DNA of 49,056 nt from Gloeobacterales cyanobacterium ES-bin-313 (lineage in GTDB: Bacteria; Cyanobacteriota; Cyanobacteriia; Gloeobacterales; Gloeobacteraceae), in NCBI GenBank assembly GCA_014379585.1, contig JACMLN010000143.1, positions 1 to 49,056 of the forward strand, given 5' to 3'. Both the position numbers and the translations under genes were made by a program. Of the stretch, positions 43,364-49,056 are shown piece after piece. The notes below the pieces were generated by a model. The model ran no database searches, was not told where the DNA came from, and saw nothing but the letters and a program-made list of their open reading frames with translations. The first letter of the stretch is position 1, and every line of letters begins with the position of its first letter.

Positions 43364-44407
43364 ATGGAACTGGCTGCCCGCAAACCGAACGGTTGGTTTT
43401 CTACCCTCCTCTTAGCAAGTGCCCTTATTGCTGTTTTGGCACTGCGGGCGACCCCACAACTTTTCTCCTTTGGTCTTACCTTCACCCTCGTCGCTCTTTC
43501 GGGCTATGCGGCACTACCTGTTCTGCGTAGACTCAAAGCGGGGCAGTCGATCCGCGAAGATGGCCCCCAGAGCCACCTCAAAAAAGCAGGCACGCCCACC
43601 ATGGGGGGGCTGTTCTTTATGCCCTGGGTTGTGCTGGTGCCTTACATCTTGACAGCAGGGAATTGGGATGTCTTCGCCGTCTCTGCCCTCACCCTCGCCT
43701 GTGGGGGGATTGGGTTCGCCGATGATTGGCAGATCGTTCGCTACCGCAACAATAAAGGCATTGCTCCGCGTACCAAACTCGGTTTTCTGTTGGGGGCTGG
43801 AGCGCTATTTTGCCTGTACCACGGAATCAGCGGCCACGGCACCAACGTTTTTGGCCTCGGTGATCTTGGCTTTTTGTTCTGGCCGCTGGCCTTACTAGCC
43901 CTGGGTGGCACTACAAACGGCGTGAATGTCACCGATGGTCTCGATGGTCTTGCCGCTGGAACTTCAGCGATTGCCAGTTGTGCCCTCGGCCTCATCGTCA
44001 TGCCCCAGCACCCCGAACTCGCGACAGTCTGTTTCTCTCTAGCGGGTGCTTGCCTTGGGTTTTTGGTGCATAACCGCCACAAGGCCAGTGTATTTATGGG
44101 GGATACCGGCTCCCTTGCCATCGGTGGAACCCTCGCAGGTGTGGCCGTTCTTTCCGGTCAGTTGGTTGCCCTCGCTCTGGCTGGAGGGGTTTTCACAATT
44201 GAAACCCTTTCGGTGATCGCCCAAGTCAGCTACTACAAAGCGACCAAAGGGCCGGACGGCAAAGGCAAGCGGCTATTTCGCATGGCTCCTCTCCATCACC
44301 ACTTTGAACTTGGCGGTTTGCATGAAACGCGGGTTGTCAAACTCTTCTATCTCAGTGGCGCACTTTTAGCACTATTTGCTGTTTGGCTTAATCCTTTGCT
44401 CAAGTAA
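43364..44407 (+). CDS. mraY: Phospho-N-acetylmuramoyl-pentapeptide transferase MraY
   Basis: MraY makes lipid I from UDP-MurNAc-pentapeptide and undecaprenyl phosphate in the plasma membrane. The 347-residue product has about ten hydrophobic helices and the family motifs: [13 protein letters not shown] (near 74-86), [15 protein letters not shown] (catalytic Asp pair), [20 protein letters not shown] (near 185-204), [15 protein letters not shown], and [14 protein letters not shown] (near 306-319). ATG at 43364 is preferred to TTG at 43316, which would overlap moeA. It is separate from the rsmH-ftsL-ftsI operon, 9 kb away. The TPR-CHAT gene starts 33 bases downstream. Confidence 0.95.
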   Translation: MELAARKPNGWFSTLLLASALIAVLALRATPQLFSFGLTFTLVALSGYAALPVLRRLKAGQSIREDGPQSHLKKAGTPTMGGLFFMPWVVLVPYILTAGNWDVFAVSALTLACGGIGFADDWQIVRYRNNKGIAPRTKLGFLLGAGALFCLYHGISGHGTNVFGLGDLGFLFWPLALLALGGTTNGVNVTDGLDGLAAGTSAIASCALGLIVMPQHPELATVCFSLAGACLGFLVHNRHKASVFMGDTGSLAIGGTLAGVAVLSGQLVALALAGGVFTIETLSVIAQVSYYKATKGPDGKGKRLFRMAPLHHHFELGGLHETRVVKLFYLSGALLALFAVWLNPLLK

Positions 44408-44440
44408 TTACAGGTCTTCGCGTATCAAGAAAACTTCACT

Positions 44441-47400
44441 ATGAGCCGCCAAAGAAAGATTCTTGTTCCCCTCAGCCTCATGCTCTGCTTGGCAGGAACG
44501 CTCATGATTCCCCAACGACTTCTTGCCCAAAGCCTTTCTGCGGAGCAAGTCGATAGCCTTGTCAAGCAATGCGAAACCAAGTTTAAAGCCTACGAATATC
44601 AAGCGGCGCTTCCTTTGTGTTTGAATGCCTCAATAGCAGCAGAGCAATCAAACAACCCGAAGACGTTGAGCACTGCCTATTCGTTTGTGAGTAGAACCTA
44701 TTTCAGGCTAGGTAACTACCAAAAATATGCGGAGTACCAAAATAAACGCCTACAAATTGCCCTGCAAACAGGTAATAAAAAAGACGAAGCAATCGTCTAC
44801 GGCAACCTGGGCGTTGCCTTTGAAGTCCTAGGTAACCCACAGAAAGCGCTTGAATTGCACAACAAAGCTTTGCAGATTGCTCTAGAAATCGGCGATAAAA
44901 GTGTTCAAGCGGATGATTATGGTAATCTCGCCAACGTTTATTTGTCTCTAGGTGACTATCAAAAGGCAATTACATTCTATCAAAAACAATTGCAATTAAC
45001 TCTAGAGATCAATGATAAAGAAGGCGAAAGTAATGCCTACTCTGGCCTCGGCAATGCATACCAATCCTTGGCAGACTATCCGAAATCCATAGAATTCCAG
45101 AGCAAATCTTTGGAGCTTGCACTTCAGCGCGGAGACAAAAATACCGAAGGGGCTGCTTATACCAACTTAGGCAATACCTACTACTATCTTGGCAATTACC
45201 AAAAGGCTGCGGAGTTCCATCTCAAACGCCTACAGATTTCCTTGCAAACTGGTGATAAAGAAGGCGAAGAGAGCTCTTATCTCAACCTAGGCAACATTAA
45301 TGATTCACTTGGAAACTATCCAAAAGCAATCGATTTTCTCACCAAAGCTTTACAGATCGCCAAAAAAATTGGTGATAAAAAAACGGAAGGCAAGGTATAC
45401 GGCAACCTGGGGAATGTGTACAGCCATGTTGGGGAGTACCGAAAAGCAATCGAGTTTCACAATCAGCGTTTGAAAGTTGCTCAAGAGACGAGTGATAGAC
45501 AGGGAGAAGCGAACGCCTACGGAAATTTGGGAAGTGCCTATAATTATTTGGGAGAGTACCAAAAAGCGATTGAATTTCACAATAAGAGTTTGCAGATTGT
45601 TCTCCAACTTGGCGACCGAAATGGTGAAGAGACAGCCTACAACAACCTTGGTATTGACTATATTTCCTTGGGCGATTATCAACAAGCCATTGCGTTCTAT
45701 ACCAAAGCTTTAGAGCTAGACCAGAAAATCGGTGATATCGGCGGCGAAGGACTCGTTTACACCAACTTAGGTAATGCCTACTACACACTAGGCGACTACC
45801 CAAAGTCCATTCAGTTTCATACCAAAGCATTAGAAGTACTTCAACGCATTGGGGACAAAAAAGGGGCAGGGGCGGCTTACGGCAATATCGGTATTGCCTA
45901 TGCGTCTTCAGGAGAATTTCAAAAAGCAATCGCATCTCACAATCAAGCGTTGCAAATTGCCACTGAGATCGGCGACAAACAAGTCCAAGGCAATGCTTAT
46001 AGCAATCTTGGCAATGTCTACTCCGCTTTTGGGGATTATCCAAAGGCTATTGAGTACAGCAACAAACTCTTGCAGATTGCCCTGGAGATCGGTGACAAGC
46101 GGGGGGAAAGCGGTGTCTACGGCAATCTGGGTACGGCCTATGAAAATCTCAAGCGCTACGATGAAGCGTTGCCCCTTGAACAAAAGGCGATTTCAATTCT
46201 CACTGCTATCGGTGCCAAGCAAGAGCTGTACCTGCCGCAATGGGCAATTGCACGGATTCTCGTTGCGCAAGACAAACCAGATTTAGCGATTCTTTTTTAC
46301 AAAGAAGCCGTGAATACGATTCAATCGACTAAAGATCGAATCAAAGCCCTCGATCCGAATTTGCGAAAGTCTTTTGCTGAGAGTAAATCCCGCGTCTATC
46401 GCGATCTTGCTGACTTGTTGCTCAAACAAGGCCGCGTGTTGGAGGCGCAAAAAGTACTCGAATTGCTCAAAGAGCAGGAAACCATTGAATATCTGCGCTC
46501 CGCTTCCCAGAAATCAGGGGGCAATGCGCAACTCAGTGACGATGAAAAGAAAATTTGGCAAGACTATCAATCTCTACTCGGTCAAGATCTAGAACTCTAT
46601 CGGCAACGAGATCAAATTCGTGCCCAAATTCAATTGATTCCAGCGGCTGATCGGGAGCAAAGTGCCGACTATCAGAAGCTCAAGCAAGCCCGCGACGCTG
46701 TGCAAGAAAAAATTGATCTGCAAGTCAAGGGATTTGACGTTTTCCTCAAGAAAGCGGCTGCCAGTATTAAATCTCTCGATCCAAGTCGCACAGTTGAAAA
46801 TCTGCAGGACGATGTGACGAAATATAGCAAGCTCCTGGCCAATGGCAAAGCCGCTTTAATCAGCCCCCTCGTCTTGCCAGATCGTTTAGAACTTATCTTA
46901 TTGACCCCAAAAGCGAAACCGATTCAGCGCACCGTGAAAGTCACGAAAGCGGAACTCGACAAATTGATTTTGCGGCTGCGACAAAATCTCGCCAACCCAG
47001 GTACAGATACCCGCGCCGATCTACGACAACTCTACACCTGGCTGGTCGCACCTTTCGATGCTGAAATCCAACAGCTGGTTCAGGACAAAACAATTAGTAC
47101 TTTGGTGTTTGCTCCCGACGATAATCTTCGCCTGATTCCGATGTCTGCTTTGCACGATGGCAAACAATATCTGGTCGAAAAATTACCCATTGGTACCGTA
47201 GATCGAATTAGTTCTTTAGCGAATACAGCACTTCCCAGTCCTCAAATGCTGGTGATGGGCTTATCGAAAGCGCAGAATAATTTTCCTCCGCTACCATCCG
47301 TGCCAGAAGAAGTCAAAAATATTGGCAAACTCTACGATGGCCCTGTGCTGCTCGATGAACGTTTTACGAAAGCGAACATTCAGGAAAATCTAAATAGCGA

Positions 47401-47899
47401 TCAACCTTTTATCCTGCACATGGCTACCCACGGCAGCTTTGGCATCAACAAAGACAATACGTTTATTCTGTTGTTTAACGGGAAACTCAGTCTGGATGAT
47501 TTGAAAGCCTTAGAACTGCGCAATGTTTCCTTATTGACCCTGAGTGCCTGTGAAACCGCTGCGAGTGATGGGCGTTCAGGTAAAGGATTGGCGGCAGCGG
47601 CGGAAGCTTCTGGAGCGCAGAGTGTCTTGGGCAGTTTGTGGAGTGTGAATGATGCTAGCACCTCGCAATTGATGCAGCAGTTCTACACCAACTTGAAATC
47701 TGGCCTGGGCAAAGTAGAGTCCCTGCGTCTGGCGCAATTGAGCCTCCTGCGCAGCCAGAGCCAAGTGGGGAGTACAGCAGATCGTGGTGGATTGGGAGTC
47801 ACTCCCAAAGCTGGAGTGACCTCCGCAGGCAATACCCAGAAAGGTTTCGCGGATCCGTTTTACTGGGCACCGTTCATTTTGATCGGTGACTGGCGTTAG
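44441..47899 (+). CDS. Exported TPR-CHAT domain protein (caspase-like fold)
   Basis: This 1152-residue protein has a signal peptide (RKILVPLSLMLCLAGTLMIPQRLLAQ, to about 30), then 13 consecutive 40-residue TPR units of the NPHP/kinesin-light-chain style (YxNLGNxYxxLGDYxKAIEFHxKALQIA, about 80-599). A helical and coiled-coil linker follows (about 600-800), then a CHAT domain. The caspase-like catalytic pair is present: His997 in HMATHG and Cys1037 in LSACET, with the GLAAAAEASGAQSVLGSLW and DPFYWAPFILIGDWR motifs. CHAT proteins are cysteine peptidases or pseudoenzymes linked in other systems to TPR sensing. Location is probably periplasmic. It follows mraY by 33 bases and precedes an unknown exported protein. 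Confidence 0.9.
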   Translation: MSRQRKILVPLSLMLCLAGTLMIPQRLLAQSLSAEQVDSLVKQCETKFKAYEYQAALPLCLNASIAAEQSNNPKTLSTAYSFVSRTYFRLGNYQKYAEYQNKRLQIALQTGNKKDEAIVYGNLGVAFEVLGNPQKALELHNKALQIALEIGDKSVQADDYGNLANVYLSLGDYQKAITFYQKQLQLTLEINDKEGESNAYSGLGNAYQSLADYPKSIEFQSKSLELALQRGDKNTEGAAYTNLGNTYYYLGNYQKAAEFHLKRLQISLQTGDKEGEESSYLNLGNINDSLGNYPKAIDFLTKALQIAKKIGDKKTEGKVYGNLGNVYSHVGEYRKAIEFHNQRLKVAQETSDRQGEANAYGNLGSAYNYLGEYQKAIEFHNKSLQIVLQLGDRNGEETAYNNLGIDYISLGDYQQAIAFYTKALELDQKIGDIGGEGLVYTNLGNAYYTLGDYPKSIQFHTKALEVLQRIGDKKGAGAAYGNIGIAYASSGEFQKAIASHNQALQIATEIGDKQVQGNAYSNLGNVYSAFGDYPKAIEYSNKLLQIALEIGDKRGESGVYGNLGTAYENLKRYDEALPLEQKAISILTAIGAKQELYLPQWAIARILVAQDKPDLAILFYKEAVNTIQSTKDRIKALDPNLRKSFAESKSRVYRDLADLLLKQGRVLEAQKVLELLKEQETIEYLRSASQKSGGNAQLSDDEKKIWQDYQSLLGQDLELYRQRDQIRAQIQLIPAADREQSADYQKLKQARDAVQEKIDLQVKGFDVFLKKAAASIKSLDPSRTVENLQDDVTKYSKLLANGKAALISPLVLPDRLELILLTPKAKPIQRTVKVTKAELDKLILRLRQNLANPGTDTRADLRQLYTWLVAPFDAEIQQLVQDKTISTLVFAPDDNLRLIPMSALHDGKQYLVEKLPIGTVDRISSLANTALPSPQMLVMGLSKAQNNFPPLPSVPEEVKNIGKLYDGPVLLDERFTKANIQENLNSDQPFILHMATHGSFGINKDNTFILLFNGKLSLDDLKALELRNVSLLTLSACETAASDGRSGKGLAAAAEASGAQSVLGSLWSVNDASTSQLMQQFYTNLKSGLGKVESLRLAQLSLLRSQSQVGSTADRGGLGVTPKAGVTSAGNTQKGFADPFYWAPFILIGDWR
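44678..46237 (+). repeat. Thirteen tandem 120-base TPR repeats
   Basis: The coding sequence repeats every 120 bases with no insertion or deletion over 13 units. Units share AAxxGCxATxGAxTT-type cores and GGCGAxAAA-type ends but differ by many substitutions, so it is an old or actively diversified array, not a recent amplification. Confidence 0.85.
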
Positions 47900-48017
47900 G
47901 GACAATTAAGCGCAAAATTGCGGAAGGTGAGGGCAATTCCAATTACGCATCGCCGCTTGGATAGAATGGAAGTGGCTGTGAATCTTGGAACCGATCTTCA
48001 AAGCTTGGGTGTTCGCT

Positions 48018-48701
48018 ATGAAAAAGATGTTTGCACCGCTCTTGCTGGCTCTTTGTCTTCTGCCTGCAATGTCAGCCAAAGCCGTCGATGAAGTGTTGAC
48101 TCTGGATAGTTCTCTGGATCAAGGCGTCTACAGCCGGATTTTTATGGTGGACTCGGTTTATCAGCTCAAAGATAGAGACTACGATCCAAACGACTCCTAC
48201 TTGGGGCTATTCACCAATTGGTCTTACAATCCCCAGAGCACCAATGCGTTTCAAGTCCGTGCCCGCTACTGTTTGCCTTACCCTGGCAATGCGGATGCTT
48301 CGACAGCGCAACTTGTCGGACTTGAGCTACTTGATACGGGTAAAATCCTCGTGGCGATCAAAGCTCCCCTTGGTACCACTTCTGCGGATGTCCAAGTTGT
48401 AAGACCTGCTTACTACGAGCCAGGAGGTTATGGCGCGATTGGCCCTTTTATTGGCCGAGGATACTACCGTTCCTACTCGCAATCGACAGCGATCTACCGT
48501 CCAGCCGTTTCCTGTGTCACTGGGAATGGTAGTTTTGATCTTTCCCCCATAGCATCGACCCTGGCCACTTTACCGGATAAGACCTTAAAGATCCGTCTAC
48601 GCTTCGACAATGGTGAGACGAGTACCTGGCAACTTGGTGGTGGTACTGTGCGCGAGTTGAAACGGCTTGCCAGTATTCGCGAAAAAATAATTGCCCCCTA
48701 A
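48018..48701 (+). CDS. Unrecognised exported protein
   Basis: I do not recognise a family. The 227-residue product has a strong signal peptide (MKKMFAPLLLALCLLPAMSAKA) and a mature part rich in Tyr, Ser, Thr and Gly with predicted beta character (YSRIFMVDSVYQLKDRDYDPND, LKIRLRFDNGETSTWQLGGG). It has two cysteines, in RARYCLPYPG and VSCVTGNG, that could form one disulfide. The longer frame starts at TTG 47985, but ATG at 48018 gives a clean signal peptide. A TAGAAT -10-like hexamer lies at 47962-47967, with no good -35. It is 118 bases downstream of the TPR-CHAT gene. Confidence 0.7.
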   Translation: MKKMFAPLLLALCLLPAMSAKAVDEVLTLDSSLDQGVYSRIFMVDSVYQLKDRDYDPNDSYLGLFTNWSYNPQSTNAFQVRARYCLPYPGNADASTAQLVGLELLDTGKILVAIKAPLGTTSADVQVVRPAYYEPGGYGAIGPFIGRGYYRSYSQSTAIYRPAVSCVTGNGSFDLSPIASTLATLPDKTLKIRLRFDNGETSTWQLGGGTVRELKRLASIREKIIAP

Positions 48702-49056
48702 TATCTTCAGATCCATGGCTTCACATAGATTGACGAATTCAACGCAATAGCTATTTCAAACACTTTTTCTTAGTAAAGGAACTTGGCGGACTCATACCGT
48801 TTCACCTTTTAATTGAGCGATTTGCTCGCAAGGTGTGTAGAGGGAAACCATGCTGCACCCTTCCCTCAGATCCACTGGATATGGATCAAACTACGCATTA
48901 TTTCTAGCTTGGTGGGTTGCGATAAATATGGCGAACGGCACCAAAGGGAAGGGGCGAGCCCCTCCCTCTGGACTCCCACCCCGTGGGGGACAGAAGCCTG
49001 TCCCCCACACCCCCTTGGCAACTTTAGTGGCTTGATACTTGGTGTTGCTGGGTTGC
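48702..49056 (+). other. Gene-poor end of the window
   Basis: No supportable gene in 355 bases. The left part (48702-48880) is AT-rich. The right part holds two strong hairpins (48946-48966 and 48983-49008) in a C-rich, skewed stretch. A 61-codon frame over this region has a composition driven by the repeats and is not called. Confidence 0.5.
48946..49008. repeat. Double-hairpin repeat-like element
   Basis: Hairpin one is GGG-A-AGGGG and CCCCT-CCC around CGAG. Hairpin two is a perfect 11-bp stem, GTGGGGGACAG (48983-48993) with CTGTCCCCCAC (48998-49008), around AAGC. No U-tract follows. The form resembles dispersed palindromic elements of cyanobacterial intergenic regions, but copy number cannot be judged from one window. 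Confidence 0.55.

Noticed and set aside
44678-46237. Regular 120-base periodicity as a possible CRISPR or other DNA array
   Set aside because: It is a single open frame encoding TPR units; there are no identical repeats with unique spacers.
48850-49035. 61-codon frame near the right edge
   Set aside because: It runs through the double-hairpin element; the Gly/Pro-rich product reflects the repeat, and there is no ribosome-binding site.

Overview
The window is a gene-dense stretch of a cyanobacterial chromosome. The evidence is an NDH-1 subunit 2 gene (ndhB), the DUF2997/Ycf35/ferredoxin trio, a cyanobacterial-type single-RRM RNA-binding protein, a MlaE/TGD1-type permease, several Uma2 (DUF820) genes, a DUF29 gene and a large TPR-CHAT protein. 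Base composition looks moderate (roughly mid-50s %GC by eye). The cyanobacterial assignment is firm. A deep-branching lineage such as the Gloeobacterales is possible but is only a guess from gene flavour and the unusual gene neighbourhoods.

Layout. 1-6.8 kb: a tiny membrane ORF, panB, a DUF952 protein, lepA, a lipid ABC permease, ndhB and ruvB. 6.8-10.8 kb: two tandem membrane-tailed Ser/Thr kinases followed upstream by two Uma2 genes. 10.9-16.5 kb: ruvA coupled to a CPBP protease, the DUF2997-Ycf35-ferredoxin operon, a membrane TPR protein coupled to a renalase-like flavoprotein, an Nfu Fe-S scaffold, a glycine-zipper secreted protein, a heme-oxygenase-fold protein and tRNA-Thr(UGU). 16.8-21.2 kb: two convergent exported metallopeptidases (DUF885 and M1). 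21.3-26 kb: dnaX and clpC, convergent. 26-30.1 kb: rimI/fkbM, DUF29, Uma2 and DUF808. 30.2-34.6 kb: rplB-rpsS standing alone, then the division operon rsmH-ftsL-ftsI. 34.8-39.9 kb: pheT coupled to an HscB-like J-protein, an RRM protein and a CCA-adding enzyme. 39.9-44.4 kb: a broken Rpn-type gene, another Uma2, a beta-propeller protein, moeA and mraY. 44.4-49 kb: a signal-peptide TPR-CHAT protein, an unrecognised exported protein, and a terminal gene-poor stretch with strong hairpins.

Most of the window is housekeeping: DNA replication and repair (dnaX, ruvA, ruvB), translation (lepA, rplB, rpsS, pheT, cca, tRNA-Thr, rimI), wall and division (rsmH, ftsL, ftsI, mraY), Fe-S and redox (nfu, hscB-like, ferredoxin) and cofactors (panB, moeA).

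The most striking observation is in dnaX. Its product ends in a long Pro/Gln/Asn-rich low-complexity linker and then the tip DDDDIPF, which is the hallmark C-terminus of single-stranded DNA-binding protein (SSB). Just upstream of that tail is a slippery A-AAA-AAT heptamer followed at once by a 10-bp stem-loop. A -1 shift there would make a shorter product lacking the SSB-like tail. Other points worth checking are the isolated rplB-rpsS pair, the exported TPR-CHAT protein beside an unknown exported protein, and several start codons that promoter or Shine-Dalgarno evidence moves.
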